Origin: Massilia sp. W12
GTDB lineage: Bacteria > Pseudomonadota > Gammaproteobacteria > Burkholderiales > Burkholderiaceae_D
Assembly: GCF_037300705.1 (NCBI RefSeq)
Contig: NZ_CP147776.1
Coordinates: forward strand, 3,100,001-3,164,000
DNA length: 64,000 nucleotides
Direction: 5' to 3'
The notes beneath the pieces are model-generated. The model saw only the letters and a program-made list of their open reading frames with translations, was not told where the DNA came from and ran no database searches. Positions 16,461 through 25,298 of the stretch are shown piece by piece. Every line of letters begins with the position of its first letter. Position 1 is the first letter of the stretch. The position numbers and the translations under genes are program-made.

Positions 16461-16986
16461 GTTGGTCTCCTCCAAATGAACAGTTTCTTTATGGTTTAAA
16501 AACATTACAGCGCGGGCACTATCCGGTTCATGAAGCGCTGCTGGTGAATTGGGCAACTTGTTGCTCAACGCGCATGCTTCGACATGCGAGACCTGACTTA
16601 AGTACGATCTCAGCCGCCTTGCCGGTGCAATGGATTGCATTCCAGGAGAGTGCCTGCAAAAAGAATATCAAACATTAATCTTTCATATCAACCTAATATT
16701 TATTACAGTTTACAATGTATATAAAACATGCCTCTTGAGCCAACCAGAATGTCTCCCGGCATTTGGCGAAGGCAGGCGGGCGAAACGCGCCAACGGCTGG
16801 TGGCGGATGAAGGCGATATCATCACTGGCGGCGGTGCAGCTTTATGCATCGACAGAATGTTTCACTTAGCAGGGTGTTGATAAATGAAGGTGCTCAGAAT
16901 TTTGACCAATATATCTAGCGGAAAATCCAGAAAATCAACCAGATACAGCATGAATAATCATCAAGTGTTAGTTTTTCAACTCCCTG
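16461..16986. other. Intergenic region with no intact gene
   Basis: A 526-bp gap between two minus-strand genes. It contains the upstream region of the PEP-CTERM gene, an AT-rich stretch around 16670-16740, and the decayed DJ-1/PfpI fragment annotated separately. The short open frames have no ribosome-binding sites or family features. Confidence 0.7.
16770..16870 (+). pseudogene. Remnant of a DJ-1/PfpI gene copy
   Basis: This stretch closely matches about 15432-15520 inside the intact DJ-1/PfpI gene. Shared blocks include AACGGCTGGTGG, GGCGGCGG and TTATGCATCGACA, and the encoded order (ERLV-DEGDIITGGGAALCID-MFH) is the same. It then runs into a stop and has no upstream half. It is a decayed duplicate or the residue of a recombination event. 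Confidence 0.7.
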
Positions 16987-17247
16987 TTAAGTTGGGCGGA
17001 TTGGTTGATCAGGTGGCACAGCTTGTAAATACTCCTCTTCCGTCAGGCCTTCATTGAGTGTTGCAAGCGCTTCTTCCAAAGCAGGGTTGGCGATCCGGCT
17101 AAAGTCCTCAGCAAACGCCGTCACACAGCCACGCTCGGAATCAGTGACCAAATAAATCTCCCCGCTTTCCGGCAATAGCGCCAGTGCTTCAGGCGGCAGA
17201 ATCAAATGCCCCCCCTCCATCCGACCATACATCCGTTTCATCACCAT
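16987..17247 (-). CDS. Small hypothetical protein, possibly AbrB/MazE-like
   Basis: This is an 86-residue acidic protein. The beginning (MKRMYGRMEGGHLILPPEALALLP) resembles the swapped-hairpin AbrB/SpoVT DNA-binding fold seen in type II antitoxins, and the acidic C-terminal half (EEALATLNEGLTEEEYLQAV) would suit toxin binding. AAGGTGAG precedes the ATG at 17247. No obvious toxin gene is adjacent: the downstream side is the DJ-1 remnant. If it is an antitoxin, it is an orphan. The family call is a guess from pattern only. Confidence 0.5.
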   Translation of the reverse strand: MVMKRMYGRMEGGHLILPPEALALLPESGEIYLVTDSERGCVTAFAEDFSRIANPALEEALATLNEGLTEEEYLQAVPPDQPIRPT

Positions 17248-17452
17248 AACTCACCTTATGAAATTGTTTTGTGGGAAATTCCCAGCTCCGCATTCTTGCG
17301 CAGCCTGGATAAACGAGAACCGCTCTGAAAATCATGCATTCCAAGAATATGTGACAAGTTAAAACCACCCCGGAGACCCGTGCCATGGCCAAGTCGTCTG
17401 CATACCTTTCATGCGGCTTGGCGCAATCCAAGTTTCATTCGCCTTATCCCGC

Positions 17453-17776
17453 TCAGCCCCCCCCTGCCCTGCCATCTTCGCCCTCCCGCTTCTCCGTCCC
17501 GCGCTCATCGGCGCTGTTTTTTTCTTCCGCTTCCGATTCATTTTTCAAGGCCGGCATCCGGGTGAAATGCGAGCGCTCACCGCTTTCTTCTATCAAAGTG
17601 AAGGAATCGGCCTGCAAATTGAGGATTTTATTGATGTCCGGCGGCAACAGCATGGCGCCGCTGTTGCTGACGAAACGGATGATGATCCAGCCGGCAAACA
17701 GATAGAAAAGGATGCGCAATGGTGAACGGATCATGTGCGGCAAATTGTTATTGAGACGCATCGCAAACCTTTTCAT
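17453..17776 (-). CDS. Hypothetical small membrane protein
   Basis: This 107-residue open frame has one clear hydrophobic segment (ILFYLFAGWIIIRFV, near residues 22-36) and a charged, low-complexity C-terminal half rich in Glu, Arg and Gly. It lacks a strong ribosome-binding site, and internal ATG codons (MRLNNN, MIRSPL) are alternative starts. The frame is preferred over the overlapping plus-strand frame because a single membrane segment followed by a hydrophilic tail is protein-like. No function can be assigned. It lies divergently from the DUF4157 gene, 221 bp away. Confidence 0.4.
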   Translation of the reverse strand: MKRFAMRLNNNLPHMIRSPLRILFYLFAGWIIIRFVSNSGAMLLPPDINKILNLQADSFTLIEESGERSHFTRMPALKNESEAEEKNSADERGTEKREGEDGRAGGG

Positions 17777-17997
17777 CCAAAAGTGTGCTCACGCTGACAA
17801 GCCGGGGGAGCGCCATGCTGAAGCGATACGGCAAGAAGCTGGCGCATATTAACAGCATGCGTGCAGCAGAACCGCCCCATGCTGTAATCCAGCGCAGAGC
17901 CTGGATTCATCCCAGTCCGCCAAATGGGATTGCTGAAGCGCTTGATGCTGCGCTACAGTAGCGCTCATCCTTCACTTTTGCAAACAGGACGCTTGCC

Positions 17998-19719
17998 ATG
18001 CACGCCTTTGCACAGCCGGACCGCGCCGCTCTCGCCCCCGCCGCCACATTGAAAACGCCACAGTCTGCACATTCGGCTCAGCAGGCGCACAAACTGCAGT
18101 TGGGTTTGCAATCGGCGGCGCAGCCGCTGGATTTGGCAATCAGGTGTGAGATGGAACAGTATTTCCAGCACGATTTCAGCCAGGTGCGGGTGCACAGCGG
18201 CGCCGATGCGGCGCGCTCGGCGCAGGCGCTGCAAGCCCATGCCTACACCTTTGGCAATCATATTGTGTTCAACAGCGGCCAATTTGCGCCGCAACAGATG
18301 CGCGGGCAACAATTGCTGGCGCATGAATTGGCGCATGTGATTCAACAAAGCAACGCGCCGCATACTGATCTCACATCAAGTGCGCCCGGCATAGCGCACG
18401 CCGGTGAAGCGGAAGCCAATCTGGCGGCGCAACAGCTGGCCGGATCAAAGTGGCCGCCACACGCCAAGCCGGCGCGCATCCGTCATCGCAGCAACACACG
18501 CATGATTGCGCGCCTGGCGCAATGCGAGGAATTACCCGGCTTCAGCCAAAACAGCGAAGGCAGCCGCAATAATTCCTGCGGCGCTGCCTCCCTGGTGACT
18601 GCCCTGCTGATCTGGGACCGTGAGCGCAAAAATCCGAATGCTCCCAACACTTTGCTGATTGCCGCATTAAACAATGTGCTGCTGGACATCACTCAACAAC
18701 TCAGTACGCTCCAGCGGCAGCTAAATAAGACGCAGCAACTGGGCGGGAATACAAATAGACTGCAAGCAGAATTCGATAAATTAAAAAAGATTTACCCGGT
18801 TTTGCAGGAATTGCGCAATCAGGCGCAAAGCGCTGATGGCAAATTTGATCAAGCCGACTATGAATATCTGGGCCAGGCTTTGTATGCCTTGCAAAAGGAA
18901 GAACACACTGAAGGCATCAAATTGGGCGGTCAACGCTCTTTGCAAAAAAAGCTGGGCATGGATGCGCCAGGCATCAGTGACCCGGGCCGGCGCGTTTCCT
19001 TTGATGAATTATTAAAGCCGCTGTCCGCCTTGCGCCCCGGTCAAATCGCCCAAGTCAGCTGGTTTTCGCGCGGCGCGCTGAATCAACGCGGCGAAGGCGT
19101 ATTCACACCGCACGCATTTTTGCTTGGCCGCTTGCAGCGCGGGGCCTGGTTTGTCTCGGATCAGGGCAGTCTGCCGCCATTTCAACTCGAAGCGGAATCG
19201 CTGGAAGCATTGAAACAAGGCATACGCCAGCACACCAGCCAAAATAATAAGGGCATACACACCGGCGGCTATCCAGCGCAAGCTGATTTGCTGAGCGACG
19301 GCGGGGTGAGCGAAGTCGGGCTCACCATCCTGGCCAATCAAGGCGGGATTGAAGCCAAAGTCCAGTCGGCTTTATTGCAAAACGGTGAGTTTTTAGCTGA
19401 AGTGGATAACTCCATCGTGCGCTTTGGCGACAAAATCCGCGTCACAGGATTTATCGCCTATGCCCACTCGCTGGAAGAAGCCAGGCAGATAATGGCGCGC
19501 AGCGGCAGTGATGGCGGCGCGGCCATGGTTGAAAAACCGCAAGGCTTGTTTGCGATTTACAAAACCAATCTGGTGAGTGAGCACAATGCCCAGGCCGGGC
19601 AAGTTGACGCCAACGATTCCAGCGGCGGCGCGTTCAGCTCATCCCCGCAACGCTTCTTTCAGGCTTGGCTGCAACTGCGCAGCCCAAGCGGCAGGGGCGC
19701 GCTGTTTCAAGTGTATTGA
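17998..19719 (+). CDS. DUF4157 protein with a C-terminal cysteine-peptidase-like domain
   Basis: This 573-residue protein has no signal peptide. Residues about 40-120 form a DUF4157 domain, with VRVHSGADAARSAQALQAHA and the zinc-peptidase-like helix HELAHVIQQ (H109, E110, H113). DUF4157 is strongly linked to cargo of extracellular contractile injection systems and to other polymorphic toxins. The rest looks like a papain-like fold: NNSCGAASL places a candidate nucleophile at C194, and TPHAFLLGRL with WFVSDQG gives H372 and D388, the spacing of a Cys-His-Asp triad. Residues 230-310 are helical with coiled-coil character. No eCIS genes are in the window. I infer a secreted effector or toxin released by its own peptidase; the triad is a prediction. 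Confidence 0.75.
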   Translation: MHAFAQPDRAALAPAATLKTPQSAHSAQQAHKLQLGLQSAAQPLDLAIRCEMEQYFQHDFSQVRVHSGADAARSAQALQAHAYTFGNHIVFNSGQFAPQQMRGQQLLAHELAHVIQQSNAPHTDLTSSAPGIAHAGEAEANLAAQQLAGSKWPPHAKPARIRHRSNTRMIARLAQCEELPGFSQNSEGSRNNSCGAASLVTALLIWDRERKNPNAPNTLLIAALNNVLLDITQQLSTLQRQLNKTQQLGGNTNRLQAEFDKLKKIYPVLQELRNQAQSADGKFDQADYEYLGQALYALQKEEHTEGIKLGGQRSLQKKLGMDAPGISDPGRRVSFDELLKPLSALRPGQIAQVSWFSRGALNQRGEGVFTPHAFLLGRLQRGAWFVSDQGSLPPFQLEAESLEALKQGIRQHTSQNNKGIHTGGYPAQADLLSDGGVSEVGLTILANQGGIEAKVQSALLQNGEFLAEVDNSIVRFGDKIRVTGFIAYAHSLEEARQIMARSGSDGGAAMVEKPQGLFAIYKTNLVSEHNAQAGQVDANDSSGGAFSSSPQRFFQAWLQLRSPSGRGALFQVY

Positions 19720-19870
19720 GACGGCGCCCGGCTTTAATCCAGACGCCTGCCGAGATACGCCAAATCCATCGCGGCGCGCCAAAAAACATGCGGCGCCCAT
19801 GCGGCTTGCCGGCATCACCTCTCGCATCGCAACATTTTTTACAACTCCCGCAAAAATTCTTGCGCGTTCG
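19720..19870. other. Spacer before the groESL promoter
   Basis: Between the DUF4157 stop and the groESL promoter I see no gene, no clear hairpin and no repeat. Short frames here lack ribosome-binding sites. Confidence 0.6.
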
Positions 19871-19871
19871 A

Positions 19872-19901
19872 CTTGAAAACCCCCAAAGCCGTCCATATAA
19901 T
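19872..19901 (+). promoter_or_regulatory. groESL promoter
   Basis: TTGAAA (19873-19878) and TATAAT (19896-19901) are separated by 17 bases, a near-consensus sigma-70 promoter. The same stretch also reads CTTGAAA with CCAT 12-15 bases on, which resembles a sigma-32 heat-shock promoter. The last base of the -10 box is the first base of the CIRCE operator. Confidence 0.8.
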
Positions 19902-19927
19902 CAGCACTCGTCAGGGGAGAGTGCTAA
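19901..19927 (+). promoter_or_regulatory. CIRCE operator (HrcA binding site)
   Basis: TCAGCACTC, nine spacer bases, GAGTGCTAA. This is the CIRCE inverted repeat (TTAGCACTC-N9-GAGTGCTAA) with one mismatch in the left arm. It overlaps the transcription start region, so HrcA binding would block groESL transcription until heat shock. Confidence 0.92.
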
Positions 19928-20059
19928 CAACAGCCTGAATCCGGGTCAATATTTCCGATTTCATGGCGTTAGAGGCAACATTTTCTTCCCGCAGCGTGCA
20001 TGTTTGATATGCACACATTGTTATCAAACGCAAACACAACTGAATTAAGGAGTTTTTGT

Positions 20060-20350
20060 ATGAACCTTCGCCCTTTGCACGATCGCGTTATCGTCAAGCG
20101 TCTCGATCAGGAAACCAAAACCGCATCCGGCATCATCATCCCTGACGCCCATGCAGAAAAACCGGATCAAGGTGAAGTGCTGGCCGTGGGCAACGGCAAA
20201 GTGCTGGAAGACGGCAAAGTGCGCGCACTCGAAGTCAAAGTCGGTGACCGCGTGCTGTTCGGCAAATATTCCGGCCAAACCGTGAAAGTGGATGGCAACG
20301 AACTGCTGGTGATGCGCGAAGAAGACATCATGGCTGTTGTTGAGCGTTAA
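20060..20350 (+). CDS. groES: Co-chaperonin GroES
   Basis: This is the 96-residue co-chaperonin of the GroEL folding chamber. It opens with [17 protein letters not shown], has the mobile-loop region [20 protein letters not shown], and ends with DELLV-type residues ([18 protein letters not shown]). The ATG at 20060 follows AAGGAG by 8 bases; the frame stays open upstream but that part has no GroES character. It is the first gene of the groESL operon, 133 bases downstream of the CIRCE operator and 59 bases before groEL. GroES caps GroEL to enclose unfolded clients and is normally essential. Confidence 0.98.
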   Translation: MNLRPLHDRVIVKRLDQETKTASGIIIPDAHAEKPDQGEVLAVGNGKVLEDGKVRALEVKVGDRVLFGKYSGQTVKVDGNELLVMREEDIMAVVER

Positions 20351-20394
20351 TCGCTTTGCTGATTACGCATTCACATCCTCTCTTAAAGAATTGA

Positions 20395-22056
<1,662 letters not shown>

Positions 22057-22090
22057 TATCGTCCATCTGCGCAACAAACCCCGCTGCACA

Positions 22091-22122
22091 AAAAACCCGC
22101 AACGCAAGTTGCGGGTTTTTTT
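22091..22122 (+). terminator. groESL terminator
   Basis: AAAAACCCGCAAC, loop GCAA, GTTGCGGGTTTTT followed by more T: a perfect 13-pair stem with a stable tetraloop. It lies 35 bp after the groEL stop. Confidence 0.95.
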
Positions 22123-22148
22123 CATCTTGCCGCCGGAAAAAAACGGTG

Positions 22149-22235
22149 AGACAAACCGGACCCGGCAATGGGTGGCGGCATGGACATGATGTAATCATCC
22201 GGCTCAGGCGCCAAACCCTGCTGCACAAAGAACCT
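22149..22235 (+). repeat. Partial duplicate of the groEL 3' end
   Basis: This segment repeats the end of groEL and its trailer: CGGCAATGGGTGGCGGCATG, then GGACATGATGTAAT, and slightly further on a match to the CGCTGCACAAA stretch before the terminator. It is shorter than the source because the GGM repeats are reduced. It lies just past the terminator, has no start codon, and is probably non-coding debris of a duplication. Confidence 0.75.
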
Positions 22236-22259
22236 TGCTGCGCCGTCTTTCACACCCGC

Positions 22260-23129
22260 TCACAAGCCGCCCAGCAATTCCAACAGCCTTTGGCCGGCGC
22301 GCCCGAGTGGCCGGGCGCGCGCCTGCACCAGTTGCGGGGTGAAGCGGTAACGCGAGCCGCCTTCATATTTCACCTCGCGCAAGGCCCCTTGCGCCAATTC
22401 TTCCTGCACCAGAAATTGCGGCATCCAGCCATAGCCCATGCCCATCAGGAGCGCCTGTTTTTTTGCGACAAAACCGGACAGAAAAAACGCGCGCTCACTG
22501 CCGAACATATGCTGATCATTGCCGCTGTCGCTGGAATCCTGAATCGTCAGCTCGGTGTGTTCCTGCAATTGGCTCAGGCTGACCTGCTCTTGCGCGGCCA
22601 GGGCGTGGGCCGGGCTGACGCATAAAATGCATTCGATTTCATCCAGCGCGCGGCAGTGTAATTCCGGCTTTTGCTGAAAGTCTTTGACGATCATCATATC
22701 CGCATTTTCTTTTTCAAAGCGTTGCTGCACGCCGCGCAAAAACTCAATCTTGACTTGCACCTTGGTCGGCGCCCCTTCTGCACTGAGAGCTTTTAGCGCC
22801 AGTAACACTTTTTCCAAGGGCAAGATGCCGTCCACGATCAAGAGCAAGTGCGCCTCCCAGCCCTGACGGTATTGTGCAGCCAAGGCTTGCAATTGCCCGG
22901 CTTGCTGCAAAAGCTTGCGCCCCTCTTGCAAGATGCCGGCGCCGGCATCGGTCAGGCTGACGCGGTAGCCGCTGCGGTCGAGCAAGGCGACGCCTAATTG
23001 CTGCTCCAGCTTCGCCACCTGATAGCTGACCGCCGATTGCACTTTATGCAGACGCTGCGCGGCGCGCGCAAAGCCGCCTTCGCGCACCACCATATCCAAG
23101 GCCGCCAGGGCTTCCAGGTCGATTGTCAT
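22260..23129 (-). CDS. LysR family transcriptional regulator
   Basis: This 289-residue LysR-type regulator has an N-terminal winged helix-turn-helix (residues 5-65; FARAAQRLHKVQSAVSYQVA) followed by a periplasmic-binding-like effector domain from about 90. It is divergent from hppD with 130 bp between the starts, and the gap contains dyads of LysR type. I infer that it controls hppD and the following VOC gene, perhaps in response to a tyrosine-pathway aromatic compound. Its 3' end lies 25 bp from the groEL-tail duplicate. LysR proteins usually repress their own gene and activate the divergent one. Confidence 0.85.
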   Translation of the reverse strand: MTIDLEALAALDMVVREGGFARAAQRLHKVQSAVSYQVAKLEQQLGVALLDRSGYRVSLTDAGAGILQEGRKLLQQAGQLQALAAQYRQGWEAHLLLIVDGILPLEKVLLALKALSAEGAPTKVQVKIEFLRGVQQRFEKENADMMIVKDFQQKPELHCRALDEIECILCVSPAHALAAQEQVSLSQLQEHTELTIQDSSDSGNDQHMFGSERAFFLSGFVAKKQALLMGMGYGWMPQFLVQEELAQGALREVKYEGGSRYRFTPQLVQARARPLGRAGQRLLELLGGL

Positions 23130-23143
23130 TGCCGCCTCACATG

Positions 23144-23169
23144 ATCAAAGTTTTTGATTAAATTCATCA
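23144..23169. promoter_or_regulatory. Putative LysR operator between lysR and hppD
   Basis: ATCAAA-GTT-TTTGAT (23144-23158) is a perfect interrupted dyad, and it overlaps TGAT-N7-ATCA (23155-23169). Both fit the AT-rich dyads recognised by LysR proteins, and they lie in the divergent intergenic region just upstream of the regulator start. Confidence 0.5.
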
Positions 23170-23259
23170 AAATCTTACGCTTTTTTTGTTCTTCTGACTT
23201 GGCTATAGTGCGCATATCAGCCTGCTGTCAGGCACAACACAATAATGAGGAGCAGATTC

Positions 23260-24288
23260 ATGCACAATCCGGTCAAACTGCGCGGTATCGAATTCACTGA
23301 GTTTTGCGGTCAAAGCAATCTCGCACTGGAAAATCTGTTTTGGGAATTCGGCTTTTCGCGCCTGCGCCGCCATGCGCATAAAGACATCAGCTACTACCGC
23401 CAAAATGACATCCACTTTCTGATTAATCACGACAAGCAAGGCTTTTCGGCCAGCTTCGCCAAGCAGCACGGGCCGTCGATTTGCGCCATGGGCTGGCGCG
23501 TGGAAGATGCGCAGTTTGCGCTGGAAACTGCGGTGGCGCGCGGTGCGCGGGCGGTGGCGGATGCGGATAAAGACCACCCTTATCCGGCGGTGTACGGGAT
23601 TGGCGAGAGTTTGATTTACTTCATTGAAGCGCCCGCCGATGGCCGCAGTATTTATGAGCGTGATTTTGTTGCGCTGGAGCAGCCCCTGATTCAGCCGGAC
23701 AAGGGTTTTCTGTGTGTGGATCACTTGACCAATAATGTGCCGTTTGGCGAGCAGGACAAATGGGCCGCATTTTACAAAGAGATTTTCGGCTTTACGGAAG
23801 TGCGTTACTTCGATATTCAGGGCGTGAAAACCGGTTTGACCAGCTTTGCGCTGCGCTCGCCGGATGGCAGTTTTTGCATCCCGATCAATCAGCCCAAGAA
23901 TGAGCAAGACCAGATTGCGGAATATCTGCGCGAGTACAACGGCCCCGGCGTGCAGCATCTGGCCTTCCTCACGCGCGATATTCTGGCCTCGCTGGATCAA
24001 TTAAACGGCTCGTCGATTGAAACCCTGGATATCGACCCGGAATATTATGAAGATGTGTTTGTGCGCGTGCCGGACGTGAAAGAAGACCGCGCCCGCATTG
24101 CGCAACATCAAGTGCTGGTGGATGGCGATGCGGATGGCTATTTGCTGCAGATTTTCACGAAAAACATCATCGGCCCGATTTTCATTGAGATCATTCAGCG
24201 CGAAAACAATCTTTCGTTTGGCGAAGGCAATTTCGGCGCCTTGTTCCGCTCGATTGAAAAAGACCAGGAACGCCGTGGCGTGATTTAA
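23260..24288 (+). CDS. hppD: 4-hydroxyphenylpyruvate dioxygenase
   Basis: This 342-residue non-haem iron dioxygenase is made of two VOC-type halves. The three iron ligands are visible: H155 in VDHLTNNV, H233 in VQHLAFLTRD and E310 in PIFIEIIQRE. The enzyme converts 4-hydroxyphenylpyruvate to homogentisate in tyrosine catabolism, and its product can also feed pyomelanin. I place the start at 23260 because GAGGAG lies 7 bases before it; an in-frame ATG at 23245 overlaps that site and is less likely. It is followed 25 bp later by a VOC protein and is transcribed divergently from a LysR regulator. No homogentisate dioxygenase or fumarylacetoacetase is present nearby. Confidence 0.95.
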   Translation: MHNPVKLRGIEFTEFCGQSNLALENLFWEFGFSRLRRHAHKDISYYRQNDIHFLINHDKQGFSASFAKQHGPSICAMGWRVEDAQFALETAVARGARAVADADKDHPYPAVYGIGESLIYFIEAPADGRSIYERDFVALEQPLIQPDKGFLCVDHLTNNVPFGEQDKWAAFYKEIFGFTEVRYFDIQGVKTGLTSFALRSPDGSFCIPINQPKNEQDQIAEYLREYNGPGVQHLAFLTRDILASLDQLNGSSIETLDIDPEYYEDVFVRVPDVKEDRARIAQHQVLVDGDADGYLLQIFTKNIIGPIFIEIIQRENNLSFGEGNFGALFRSIEKDQERRGVI

Positions 24289-24313
24289 ACCGGACTCAGA
24301 ACAGGAGAAGATT

Positions 24314-24847
24314 ATGTTGCAAGGCGTTCATCACGTTGCCTACCGCTGCCACGATACGCGCGAGACGGTGGAGTTTTACCAAAACATGCTGGATATGGAA
24401 TTTTTGCTGGCGATTTCGGAAGACCGCGTGCCTTCCACCAAGGAGCCGGATCCGTATATGCATGTGTTTTTAGACGCCGGCAATGGCAATGTGCTGGCTT
24501 TTTTCGAGTTGCCGAATTCACCGCGCATGGGGCGCGACGGCAATACCCCGGCCTGGGTGCAGCATATCGCGTTCAAGGTGCAGGATATGCCGACCCTGCT
24601 GGCGGCCAAGGAAAAGCTGGAGGCCGCCGGAATTGAGGTGACCGGCCCGACCAATCACGAGCTGTTCCAGTCTATCTATTTTCTGGACCCGAACGGGCAT
24701 CGCATCGAGCTGGCGGCGGACACCACCACGCCGGAAGTCTTGCGTAGAATGAAGGAAATCGCGCCCCAAATGCTGGCCGACTGGACAGCCTCCAAGCGCA
24801 CCGTAAAACATGCGGCCTGGCTGCATGAAAAGGAATTCTCACAATAA
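24314..24847 (+). CDS. VOC family (glyoxalase-like) protein
   Basis: This 177-residue protein of the vicinal oxygen chelate superfamily opens with MLQGVHHVAYRCHDTRETVEFY and contains AWVQHIAFKVQDM and YFLDPNGHRIELA. These supply two His and one Glu in metal-ligand positions of the glyoxalase/extradiol dioxygenase fold. It follows hppD with a good GGAGAAG ribosome-binding site and is very likely co-transcribed with it. I infer a role in metabolism of an aromatic or tyrosine-derived compound. The exact reaction is unknown; lyase, isomerase or dioxygenase activity would all fit the fold. Confidence 0.8.
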   Translation: MLQGVHHVAYRCHDTRETVEFYQNMLDMEFLLAISEDRVPSTKEPDPYMHVFLDAGNGNVLAFFELPNSPRMGRDGNTPAWVQHIAFKVQDMPTLLAAKEKLEAAGIEVTGPTNHELFQSIYFLDPNGHRIELAADTTTPEVLRRMKEIAPQMLADWTASKRTVKHAAWLHEKEFSQ

Positions 24848-24886
24848 TCAGGCGCAGCTGCGCTGTCTCTCTCCTCAAAAAAATTC

Positions 24887-24914
24887 CGGCCAGGCCTGTC
24901 CTGGCCGTTTTTTT
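24887..24914 (+). terminator. Terminator of the hppD operon
   Basis: CGGCCAGG, loop CCTGT, CCTGGCCG, then seven T. A strong rho-independent terminator 39 bp after the VOC gene. Confidence 0.93.
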
Positions 24915-25298
24915 GCTCTCCGCAGGCACTCCCGCCACGCCGCATCAGATGACGATTTTTGCATAATTACAAGCATCCTTCATTCTGACAAACTGGCGAT
25001 ACAGTGATGAAATATCCATAATATATTGAAGTATTTCCCATCTATTTTCTTCTATCTTCACCCAATCTCTTTTAACACAACTTCATTTGTTCTTAAATCC
25101 GTAACATCCGCAGATAAAAAATTTGCAATTTTATTTGCAATAATGCTATTATTTGCCATGTTGCTTTAGCAATTCAACACTTGCAGCAAGCAGGCAGATT
25201 CACTTGCCTTTGCCTAAATCAGCATCAAGCATGGCCGTTGACCGGCTTCCCGCCGGCGTGCTGCAAACCGGCCCAACTTACACAATAGAGAGAGACCC
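24915..25298. other. AT-rich leader region of the first M64 peptidase gene
   Basis: About 380 bp without a gene. The part from 24960 to 25160 is much more AT-rich than its surroundings. ATTTGCAA occurs twice (25121-25128 and 25133-25140). The promoter is annotated separately. The last 100 bases resemble the leader of the second peptidase gene. Confidence 0.6.
25123..25152 (+). promoter_or_regulatory. Putative promoter of the first M64 gene
   Basis: TTGCAA (25123-25128), 18 bases, TATTAT (25147-25152). The block AATGCTATTATTT recurs at the same relative place before the second peptidase gene, which supports a real element. Confidence 0.5.

Noticed and set aside
17411-17725. Plus-strand frame overlapping the small membrane protein
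   Set aside because: Composition is less protein-like than the minus-strand frame, and there is no good start signal.
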